From the NCBI RefSeq assembly GCF_022647505.1, contig NZ_CP071409.1, positions 3,782,001-3,846,000 of the forward strand: DNA of 64,000 nt, read 5' to 3'. The stretch's first letter is position 1. Every line of letters starts with the position of its first letter. Source of the stretch: [Pantoea] beijingensis (GTDB lineage Bacteria > Pseudomonadota > Gammaproteobacteria > Enterobacterales > Enterobacteriaceae). Below are positions 56,971 to 64,000 of this stretch, piece after piece. The notes below the pieces were generated by a model. That model saw nothing but the letters and a program-made list of their open reading frames with translations, was not told the origin of the DNA and did not search any database. A program made the position numbers and the translations under genes.

Positions 56971-57513
56971 TTAACGTTCATCACTTGTTGGTGCAGTTAA
57001 TGTTGCCACTCGCGGATCTTGTTTGGCTTCAACCGCTGTAGCAGATTCTGCTGATGGTGAAATGGAATCGAGTGCAGCGTCGACAGTTTCTGGTGCCTGA
57101 GGGGGTGAACTGACCTGCGCACCTGCGGCCGCTGGCGTCACGCCATCATGAGACTCATGCGGATCGTTCACCAGTGGATTATGTATCGTATTGGCTTCAT
57201 CATCCGCTTTTTCGTTATCGCCCAGATAAGAACGTCTCATAGAGTCTGCCGTTTTTTTCAACGCCTCCATAGACTCTTTTAGCTCAGGAGAAAGCGAATC
57301 CTTACTGGCCTGCTCGACTTTTCGCAGACTGTCCTGAAGTTCCTGAATTTTCAGTTCCTGTGCCAACTCATTCTGCACGTTGGCCGCGAGTGAACGCAAT
57401 GCGCGAATCCAGCCGACCACTGTTCTTACCGCAACCGGCAGACGCTGCGGTCCAAGGACAACCAGTCCGATAACGAACACCAATACCAGTTCACTAAAAC
57501 CTATATCGAACAC
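56971..57513 (-). CDS. tatB: Sec-independent protein translocase TatB
   Basis: 180 aa (E. coli 171). One N-terminal membrane helix ([20 protein letters not shown]), the hinge Gly-Pro and an amphipathic helix, then a long charged, Pro/Ala-rich tail. Partner of TatC in substrate recognition. Three bases after tatA. Confidence 0.96.
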   Translation of the reverse strand: MFDIGFSELVLVFVIGLVVLGPQRLPVAVRTVVGWIRALRSLAANVQNELAQELKIQELQDSLRKVEQASKDSLSPELKESMEALKKTADSMRRSYLGDNEKADDEANTIHNPLVNDPHESHDGVTPAAAGAQVSSPPQAPETVDAALDSISPSAESATAVEAKQDPRVATLTAPTSDER

Positions 57514-57516
57514 GGC

Positions 57517-57774
57517 TTACACCTTGTCTTTGTCGTTCCTGGATTCTTCGTTCTTAACTTCAGTCTGTGGCTTGTCTGCCAACGTTTTAGCACTGAAGTC
57601 AGCATCCTGAGACGCTTTCTCTGTGTCTTTCTGATCCTCATCACCCATCGCTTTTTTAAAACCTTTGATGGATGAACCTAAATCGGAACCCAGGTTACGT
57701 AATTTATTGGTACCGAACAGAAGTACCACAATCACGGCAATAATTAACAATTGCCAAATACTGATCCCACCCAT
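57517..57774 (-). CDS. tatA: Sec-independent protein translocase TatA
   Basis: 85 aa (E. coli 89). N-terminal membrane helix [20 protein letters not shown], the [14 protein letters not shown] hinge and amphipathic helix, and a charged tail. It oligomerises to form the translocation pore. First of tatABC, 115 bases after ubiB. Confidence 0.96.
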   Translation of the reverse strand: MGGISIWQLLIIAVIVVLLFGTNKLRNLGSDLGSSIKGFKKAMGDEDQKDTEKASQDADFSAKTLADKPQTEVKNEESRNDKDKV

Positions 57775-57889
57775 GTGCTTGCCTCTGATAAAAGATAATA
57801 ATCACGCCAGTCATGAAGTATATAACATCTCGCTGCACACTGACGATGAGCAAACCTCCAGCATCCTCATAAAAACGTTTTTTTACGCT

Positions 57890-59536
57890 TCATGACAATG
57901 CGCTGGCTCTGCGCCAGCCGATAAGCCAGGCGACGAGACCGCCAGCCATCATCAGCGCCGGAAAAATATCCCATTCAGGATGCATCAGTAACATTCCGGT
58001 CCCGCTCAGGAGGAGAGTCGCGCCAACGCCAAACAGAAAACGTGACTGATGTTGGTTTGCTCGCTGAATATGAATATCACTGACCAGCCGGTCCACGCTA
58101 TGCTGCAATCTTTTATGTTGACGCATGCTGTCATAAAAAAGCTCAGGTAATTCGGGTAACTTCTCAGCCCAGAAAGGCGCTTTCTCTTTTAATGCACGCA
58201 CAATGGCGGGAATGCCAACCTGGTCTTTGATCCACTCTTCCAGGAAAGGTTTCGCTGTCTTCCACAGATCGAGCTGGGGATACAACTGCCGGCCAACGCC
58301 CTCAACATACAATAACGTTTTTTGCAGCAACACCAGCTGTGGCTGCACTTCCATATTAAAACGGCGTGCGGTGTTAAACAGATTTAACAAGACGTGACCA
58401 AAGGAGATTTCAGCCAGTGGCTTCTCAAATATCGGTTCACAGACGGTACGGATCGCGAACTCAAAATCTTCAACGTTGGTGTCTGCGGGCACCCAGCCAG
58501 AATCCACATGCAGCTCGGCAACCTTTCGATAGTCACGGTTAAAAAAGGCAATAAAGTTTTCTGCCAGATAACGCTTATCACCTTTATTAAGCGATCCCAC
58601 AATCCCACAATCAATCCCGATATACTGTGGATCTTCAGGGTGGTCATAGCTTACGAAGATATTGCCTGGATGCATGTCAGCATGGAAAAAACTGTCACGG
58701 AATACCTGGGTAAAGAACACCTGCACACCGCGTTCAGCTAGCAGTTTCATATTCACACCGTGCTGTTCGAGCGTCACGACATCTGAAATAGGAATACCGT
58801 AGATGCGCTCCATCACCAGCATTGTCTCACTGCAATAATCCGAAAAGACTTCAGGAACATACAGCATTTTGCTTTGGTCAAAGTTGCGACGCAGTTGAAT
58901 CGCATTCGCCGCCTCTCGCAGCAAATTAAGTTCATCGATCAGGGTCTTTTCGTAATCAGCGACGACTTCAAGTGGACGCAAACGACGTCCGTCCGGTAAC
59001 AGACGCGGAACCCAACGCGCCAGCCGGTAGATCAGTTTCATATCCGCTTTGATGACCGGCAAAATATCCGGGCGGATCACTTTGATGACGATCTCTCTGC
59101 CATTCTCTTTGAGCGTCGCGGTATGTACTTGAGCAATAGAAGCAGAGGCCAGCGGCTTGATCTCAAAATTATCAAACCAGGTCTCAATCGTCGTTCCTAA
59201 AGAAAGCTCGATTTGTCGACGAGCCTGAGCCCCATCAAAGGGGGCCACGCGGTCTTGCAACATAGCCAGTTGATCGGCGATATGGGGCGGAAAAAGATCG
59301 CGGCGCGTTGACATCATTTGGCCAAACTTGATCCAAACCGGCCCAAGTTCTTCCATCGCCAGTCGGATGCGCGTGCCTAAGTCTTCTTTTTTATGCCGAT
59401 TAGGTAACCAGAAAATACAACGTCGCCAGAGACGAATGGGCAACGTTATACGCATTCGGGGGATCAGTTCATCCAGGCCATAGCTCAGGAAAACTTTGAT
59501 GATGTAATAAAGTCGACGAATTTCACCCAGTGTCAT
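57890..59536 (-). CDS. ubiB: Ubiquinone biosynthesis protein UbiB (ABC1/ADCK-type atypical kinase)
   Basis: 548 aa (E. coli 546). Atypical kinase/ATPase needed for ubiquinone synthesis. Seen: the KxGQ-type motif [19 protein letters not shown], the nucleotide loop [13 protein letters not shown], catalytic [10 protein letters not shown] and IDCGIVGSL, and two membrane helices at the C-terminus (about 500-545). Overlaps ubiJ by four bases. Confidence 0.97.
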   Translation of the reverse strand: MTLGEIRRLYYIIKVFLSYGLDELIPRMRITLPIRLWRRCIFWLPNRHKKEDLGTRIRLAMEELGPVWIKFGQMMSTRRDLFPPHIADQLAMLQDRVAPFDGAQARRQIELSLGTTIETWFDNFEIKPLASASIAQVHTATLKENGREIVIKVIRPDILPVIKADMKLIYRLARWVPRLLPDGRRLRPLEVVADYEKTLIDELNLLREAANAIQLRRNFDQSKMLYVPEVFSDYCSETMLVMERIYGIPISDVVTLEQHGVNMKLLAERGVQVFFTQVFRDSFFHADMHPGNIFVSYDHPEDPQYIGIDCGIVGSLNKGDKRYLAENFIAFFNRDYRKVAELHVDSGWVPADTNVEDFEFAIRTVCEPIFEKPLAEISFGHVLLNLFNTARRFNMEVQPQLVLLQKTLLYVEGVGRQLYPQLDLWKTAKPFLEEWIKDQVGIPAIVRALKEKAPFWAEKLPELPELFYDSMRQHKRLQHSVDRLVSDIHIQRANQHQSRFLFGVGATLLLSGTGMLLMHPEWDIFPALMMAGGLVAWLIGWRRASALS

Positions 59537-60138
59537 TTCGCCTCCAGTTGCGCTAACCGGTCGCTAAGTGCATCCGCAGCGCGACTTATCGCATCAACTT
59601 CTTCAGCGAACCAGGCAAGCTCAAGTCCACAAGGAGCGACACGCCACTCTTCTGTTAAAGTCAGGGCCGCGTAACGCTGCTTACGTTCCATATCGCCGCG
59701 AAGGAAACGAAAACTGCGACGCGCGAACTGGCTCATGCCCTGTGCGACAATATCGCCTACCCAGGGAGCAAGATACTCTGCCGGATCGAGTTCGGCTAAG
59801 TCGAACAGAGTAGAGAACTGCTGCACAACTTGCAGATCCCCTTCCACTTCCAGCTCTCCACTGCGGATCAAGGTTGTGAGCTGTTGCTTATCACGCAGTT
59901 TTACCAACGTTGCAAGTCGCGTTTTTACCGAACAATCCGCCTGCTCACTCCACTCACCCAATACATCCACATGGTTCTCACTGAATATCAACGTTAAAGG
60001 CTGAGAAAGCGCATCCAGATCGAACGCTAAACTTTTGCCGTTAAGGCGTTGACGCGCCGCTTTCAGGCTACGATCGCGATACAAAATTTGGTTAAGCGCG
60101 GTCTCCAGACCTGCGGTTAACAGCGGCGTTAAAGTCAT
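59533..60138 (-). CDS. ubiJ: Ubiquinone biosynthesis accessory factor UbiJ
   Basis: 201 aa, the E. coli length. SCP2-like lipid-binding domain at the N-terminus (to about residue 115) that holds ubiquinone intermediates for the Ubi complex, and a C-terminal helical part ([14 protein letters not shown]). Between ubiE (12-base gap) and ubiB (4-base overlap). In E. coli the 3' part of this locus encodes the small RNA EsrE; that was not resolved here. Confidence 0.95.
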   Translation of the reverse strand: MTLTPLLTAGLETALNQILYRDRSLKAARQRLNGKSLAFDLDALSQPLTLIFSENHVDVLGEWSEQADCSVKTRLATLVKLRDKQQLTTLIRSGELEVEGDLQVVQQFSTLFDLAELDPAEYLAPWVGDIVAQGMSQFARRSFRFLRGDMERKQRYAALTLTEEWRVAPCGLELAWFAEEVDAISRAADALSDRLAQLEAK

Positions 60139-60150
60139 TCGCTTTCCCGG

Positions 60151-60906
60151 TTAAAACTTGAATCCACGATGCAGCGCAACGATGCCGCCCGTCATATTGT
60201 GGTAAGTCGCATTTTCAAAACCCACGTCCATCATCATCGCCTTCAGCGTTTCCTGATCGGGATGCATGCGGATGGATTCAGCCAAATAACGGTAGCTTTC
60301 TGCATCTTTTGCCACCAGTTCACCAATGCGCGGCAAGATATGGAAAGAATAGGCATCGTAGGCTTTACTGATCGGCTCAAGAACCGGTTTGGAGAACTCC
60401 AGCACTAACAAACGGCCGCCAGGTTTCAGCACGCGAAACATGGATGCCAACGCCTTTTCCTTCTCGGTTACGTTACGCAAACCAAAAGAAATGGTGATGC
60501 AGTCAAAATAATTATCAGGGAAAGGTAGCGCCTCTGCATTAGCCTGCACGTAGCTAACGTTGCCAACAATGCCGCTATTGCGCAGCTTTTCACGCCCCAT
60601 TTTCAGCATCGAACTGTTGATATCAGCCAGCACCACTTGCCCGGTCTCACCCACGATACGGGAGAATTTCGCGGTGAGGTCACCGGTTCCACCCGCCAGA
60701 TCGAGCACACGCTGACCGCGGCGCACGCCGCTAGAATCGATGGTAAAACGCTTCCAGATACGATGGATACCAAACGACATCAGATCGTTCATCAGGTCAT
60801 ATTTTGCCGCGACGGAATGGAAAACGTCTGCCACCATATCCGCCTTTTCGCTTTTCGCTACGGTGCGAAAACCAAAGTGTGTGGTTTCCTGCGGTTCATC
60901 TGCCAT
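60151..60906 (-). CDS. ubiE: Ubiquinone/menaquinone C-methyltransferase
   Basis: 251 aa from the ATG at 60906 ([20 protein letters not shown]), the E. coli length; an in-frame ATG at 60969 adds 21 residues without a match. SAM-dependent methylation in both quinone pathways. SAM motif [18 protein letters not shown], motif [18 protein letters not shown] and [15 protein letters not shown] are present. First gene of ubiEJB-tatABCD. Confidence 0.97.
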   Translation of the reverse strand: MADEPQETTHFGFRTVAKSEKADMVADVFHSVAAKYDLMNDLMSFGIHRIWKRFTIDSSGVRRGQRVLDLAGGTGDLTAKFSRIVGETGQVVLADINSSMLKMGREKLRNSGIVGNVSYVQANAEALPFPDNYFDCITISFGLRNVTEKEKALASMFRVLKPGGRLLVLEFSKPVLEPISKAYDAYSFHILPRIGELVAKDAESYRYLAESIRMHPDQETLKAMMMDVGFENATYHNMTGGIVALHRGFKF

Positions 60907-61047
60907 TTGTTTTGCCTGCTCCACAATCAAATATCCCCGAAGTGTATCAGAGTCGCGATTATCAGGCACGCTAGCCCACGTTTATTCGTTGATGCATCTC
61001 AATATCCCATCAGACTTCAGGCTGCAGATTACGGGCTGTGATATGAA

Positions 61048-62556
61048 TCATTTCGAGTAATCATCATCCGATAACACGTTACTGTCTGATGCGTCTTCAT
61101 GGATCTCCGACGTTTCCGGCAGCGCCTGCTCAGCCAGACGCGGATTAATGGGCCGTTTTATCTCGACGCCGAGATGGCGAAAACTTTCACTCTGGGCAAT
61201 GAGGTTACCACGCCCTTCCGCCAACTTTTTCATTGCAAGGCGGTAATGATCCTGAGCTTTATCCAGGCTCAGTCCTAAGCCTGTCATATCATCAACAAAA
61301 AGTCGCATCTTGTCGTAGAGCTTAGCGGCACGATCGGCAATACGCTGTGCATTACGACTTTGATGCTCATAGCGCCAGAGATTATTTATGGTACGTAACG
61401 CCACCAGCAGCGTTGTCGGGCTCACCAACATAATGTTCAGTTTTAGCGCTTCGCTAATCAACTCTGGCTGTCGATCAATCGCCAGTAAAAATGCAGGTTC
61501 TACGGGAATAAACATCAACACATAATCCAGTGAGCGTAAACCCGGTAATTGTTGATAATCTTTTCGGCTTAACCCCCGAAGATGCGCTCGAATTGCCGCA
61601 ATATGCTCGTTAATTGCCTGCTCCCGCGCAATATCGTCTTCCCCATTGAAGTAACGCTCATAGGCAACCAACGTCATTTTGGCATCAATCACCACATCTT
61701 TACCCTGTGGCAAGCGCACAATAACATCCGGCTGCATACGGCTATGCTGATCGATCTGGACATTAACTTGGGTCTGATATTCATGGCCTTCACGTAAGCC
61801 CGATGCTTCAAGTACTCGACTCAGCACCACCTCTCCCCAATTCCCCTGGGTTTTATTATCGCCCTTTAACGCTTTGGTCAGATTGATCGCTTCCTGTGCC
61901 ATTTGCGCATTCAGCTGTTGCAGATTACGAATTTCATGGGAAAGCGTATGTCGCTCACGCGCTTCCTGACCGAAACTGTCCTGAACCTGGCGACGAAATC
62001 CTTCCAGTTGTTCACGCAGCGGCGTTATTAAACCCTGCAGGCTTTGACGATTTTGTTCATCAACCCGCCGACCACTGCTTTCAAAAATGCGATTCGCCAG
62101 GTTTTCAAACTGTGCGGTCAGCCGCTGTTCACTGTTTGTCAGCAAACGCTGCTTTTCTTCAGCCGCCATTCTTGTCTCTTCCAGCCGGATAGTCACTTCA
62201 CGCAATTCAGCTTCCTGCGCGCTGTTAATTTCACGCAGCGCACGGAGCTCCTGCTGCAGCAGTTCACACTCATTGCGCCAGTAGCCCAACTGCTCTAGCT
62301 TCTCCTGCGCGGCGGTAAACTGCCCGTGAAGATTTCGCAGCTCAATCTCATGCTGGCGCAGGTGTTGCTGATGCTTTTCCAGTGACAGTTGACGCGAGGC
62401 TAGCTCCTGCTGTGTCTGGTGCAAATCATGTTCCAGCAGACGCTGCTGCGTATCATGCTGCGCACTACGCTGCTGCGCACGCATACTGACAATTAACCAG
62501 CCCAGCAACAGCCCAATCACTAAGCCGCCAATACCGTAAAATAAACTGGTATCCAC
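61048..62556 (-). CDS. rmuC: DNA recombination protein RmuC
   Basis: 502 aa (E. coli 475). One N-terminal membrane helix (FYGIGGLVIGLLLGWLIVSM), a long Gln/Glu/Leu-rich coiled coil to about residue 200, then the RmuC nuclease-like domain with KGDNKTQGNWGEVVLSRVLE, DVIVRLPQGKDVVIDAKMTL and LRSLDYVLMFIPVEPAFL. It limits rearrangements at short inverted repeats in E. coli. The acidic tail is slightly longer than in E. coli. Confidence 0.95.
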   Translation of the reverse strand: MDTSLFYGIGGLVIGLLLGWLIVSMRAQQRSAQHDTQQRLLEHDLHQTQQELASRQLSLEKHQQHLRQHEIELRNLHGQFTAAQEKLEQLGYWRNECELLQQELRALREINSAQEAELREVTIRLEETRMAAEEKQRLLTNSEQRLTAQFENLANRIFESSGRRVDEQNRQSLQGLITPLREQLEGFRRQVQDSFGQEARERHTLSHEIRNLQQLNAQMAQEAINLTKALKGDNKTQGNWGEVVLSRVLEASGLREGHEYQTQVNVQIDQHSRMQPDVIVRLPQGKDVVIDAKMTLVAYERYFNGEDDIAREQAINEHIAAIRAHLRGLSRKDYQQLPGLRSLDYVLMFIPVEPAFLLAIDRQPELISEALKLNIMLVSPTTLLVALRTINNLWRYEHQSRNAQRIADRAAKLYDKMRLFVDDMTGLGLSLDKAQDHYRLAMKKLAEGRGNLIAQSESFRHLGVEIKRPINPRLAEQALPETSEIHEDASDSNVLSDDDYSK

Positions 62557-62774
62557 TTATCCTCCTGTTACATCGCGCGTTTCTATCGCGCTACGCGTCT
62601 ATTCAACGCCACGTTAAAGGGAGGCTGTATGGATGTCCAGTCTGTTTTATCCTGACCAGATGATAACGGTAAAAATGACCGCATAAGCGGCCACAGAAGA
62701 GTGATCATTTTGAGGGCCACGGCCGTGGCACAAGGGAGAGAGCAGGCCGCCGAAACGCCCCCGTCCTGAAAGGG

Positions 62775-63536
62775 CTACAGCAGGCGGCGAGCCGCTTCAA
62801 CCACGATTTTCACCGCGTCGCTTTCCGTCTGTTGCATTGTCTGAGCATCCGGGATCTCTTTTTGAGTCCGGTTAACAATGACACCAGCCACCATACCAGC
62901 ACGCAAGCCCTGGCTGGCGCACATCGTTAATAACGTTGCAGACTCCATCTCATAGTTCAGTACCCCCATTTGCTGCCACTCTTTCATCGATCCCTGGAAG
63001 CGGCTCACCACGCGCCCGGAGAATGTGTCGTAGCGTTCCTGACCGGGATAAAACGTATCGGATGAAGCGGTAATCCCAATATGGGTTTTCGCACCAGTGG
63101 CTTTCGCAGCATCGACCAGCGCCGTCGTACAACTAAAATCGGCCACAGCCGGAAACTCCAGTGGAGCAAAATGCAGACTTGCACCGTCAAGACGAACCGA
63201 TCCCGTCGTCACCAGCACATCACCCACATTAATATGCGGCTGGATCGCACCGGTAGTTCCCACACGCAGAAACGTTCTGACGCCTAACTGCGCCAACTCT
63301 TCAACCGCGATTGACGTCGAAGGGCCACCAATGCCGGTTGAACAAACCACAACAGGTTTACCGTCCAGTTCCGCGCGCCAGGTAGTGAACTCGCGATGAG
63401 ACGCAAGATGAACAGGATTCTCCATCAGAGCCGCAATTTTTTTCACGCGCTCAGGATCGCCAGGCACAATCGCCAGTGTCGCTCCCTGTAAATCAGCTTT
63501 TGTAATACCAAGGTGAAAAACGTCAGATTGGGCCAT
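62775..63536 (-). CDS. udp: Uridine phosphorylase
   Basis: 253 aa from the ATG at 63536 ([18 protein letters not shown]), the E. coli length. Splits uridine to uracil and ribose 1-phosphate. Phosphate-binding [43 protein letters not shown] and uracil-site [14 protein letters not shown] are intact. Expression is likely controlled by CRP (two sites upstream) and probably CytR. Confidence 0.97.
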   Translation of the reverse strand: MAQSDVFHLGITKADLQGATLAIVPGDPERVKKIAALMENPVHLASHREFTTWRAELDGKPVVVCSTGIGGPSTSIAVEELAQLGVRTFLRVGTTGAIQPHINVGDVLVTTGSVRLDGASLHFAPLEFPAVADFSCTTALVDAAKATGAKTHIGITASSDTFYPGQERYDTFSGRVVSRFQGSMKEWQQMGVLNYEMESATLLTMCASQGLRAGMVAGVIVNRTQKEIPDAQTMQQTESDAVKIVVEAARRLL

Positions 63537-63605
63537 AACAGACTCCTGTTTAAAATAGGATTGATAATGCAATGCGCTACTGTAAGGCAGCACTCAATAA
63601 ATTTA

Positions 63606-63673
63606 TGTGATTTTTCTCACTCATTAAAATGGAAGTTACATTTCATAAGGAAAAATATGTGGTTTAAATCACA
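63606..63673 (-). promoter_or_regulatory. Two CRP sites in the udp promoter region
   Basis: TGTGATTTTTCTCACT (63606-63621) and TGTGGTTTAAATCACA (63658-63673) fit the CRP consensus TGTGA-N6-TCACA; the second is a full dyad. Their centres are 52 bases apart, the tandem CRP arrangement known at E. coli udp where CytR binds between them. Confidence 0.82.
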
Positions 63674-63832
63674 TTAAATCACTCTGTAATCATAATTTGC
63701 TACAACCAACCCTGCGCTTTTTCCTGCCCGAGTGTTAAAGAGATAGATGTTAAAAAGGGTACGCAACACATAATCAATGTGTAATTCTGACTATAGTTAC
63801 CTGATTGCGCTAATGCTTGCATGGAGAGAACA

Positions 63833-64000
63833 ATGAACACTGAAAAAAACACCGCTCATAAACAAGACAATAATGGGTTCGCTCCTGCGGTAGCCCCCAC
63901 CGCATCGACCACGATTCTGACTGAAAGTGAGTCGATCACGACTAAAGAAACTTCCATTCCCACACAGGGCGAAAACATGCCCGCTTTTTATGCCAAACCC
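63833..64000 (+). CDS. ysgA: Dienelactone hydrolase family protein, N-terminal fragment
   Basis: 56 codons from the ATG at 63833 (preceded by GGAGAG) to the window end without a stop. The peptide contains NGFAPAVAPTASTTI and TSIPTQGENMPAFYAKP, which align with E. coli YsgA (GFAPAASPLAST and TSIPSQGDNMPAYHARP). The catalytic domain lies outside the window. Divergent from udp as in E. coli. Confidence 0.88.
   Translation, partial: MNTEKNTAHKQDNNGFAPAVAPTASTTILTESESITTKETSIPTQGENMPAFYAKP

Noticed and set aside
60970..61040. ERIC-like half element between rmuC and ubiE
   Set aside because: Only a short ATCCCATCAGACTTCAGG-like stretch and CTGCAGATTACGG resemble the arms; too weak to list as a feature.
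62714..62730. Palindrome GCCACGGCCGTGGC downstream of udp as a terminator
   Set aside because: Short self-complementary sequence with no loop room and no T-run.

Overview
The window is chromosomal DNA from an enterobacterium. Nearly all housekeeping proteins match the lengths and motifs of their E. coli counterparts, and the backbone gene order is the E. coli 86-90 min region read in mirror image. ERIC-type 127-bp elements, the Pseudomonas-type HemB beside tatD, a type III effector-like gene and two-partner-secretion genes point to the Erwinia/Pantoea side of the order. That placement is an inference; no species is claimed.

Layout: (1) 1-3515, yjaG(5' end)-nfi-hemE-nudC on the minus strand, then divergent rsd. 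(2) 3537-9204, a TPP riboswitch followed by thiC-E-F-S-G-H on the plus strand, with 1-11 base overlaps or 1-base gaps throughout. (3) 9205-18700, an accessory island at the thiH/rpoC junction. It holds a tandem array of ERIC elements, a periplasmic hydroxyisourate hydrolase gene, a broken two-partner secretion pair (transporter with one in-frame stop; short exoprotein with a deletion and frameshift), and an intact 1348-codon gene that looks like a large secreted effector. (4) 18700-33410, the minus-strand transcription/translation block: rpoC, rpoB, rplL, rplJ, rplA, rplK, nusG, secE, tufB and four tRNAs (Thr, Gly, Tyr, Thr), with promoters, attenuator and terminators visible. (5) 33960-37387, coaA convergent with murB-birA. 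(6) 37514-42974, a complete rRNA operon (16S, tRNA-Glu, 23S, 5S) on the minus strand with P1/P2 promoters. (7) 43033-47143, trkH-hemG and pepQ-yigZ. (8) 47289-50918, the fadBA beta-oxidation operon behind a FadR operator. (9) 50965-55267, fre, ubiD, rfaH and hemB. (10) 55339-64000, ubiE-ubiJ-ubiB-tatA-B-C-D, rmuC and udp (with CRP sites), and the divergent 5' end of ysgA.

Functionally the conserved parts cover thiamine synthesis, haem synthesis (hemE, hemB, hemG), ubiquinone synthesis (ubiD, ubiE, ubiJ, ubiB, with fre), Tat protein export, fatty-acid oxidation, and the core of transcription and translation. The island is different: its two-partner-secretion part is visibly AT-rich and decayed, while the effector-like gene is open over its whole length and has base composition close to the backbone. 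No hrp/type III secretion genes and no effector chaperone lie nearby, so that gene is an orphan and the main candidate for something new here. A second notable structure is the ERIC array: 4.5 tandem copies, three of them essentially identical, where ERIC elements usually occur singly.
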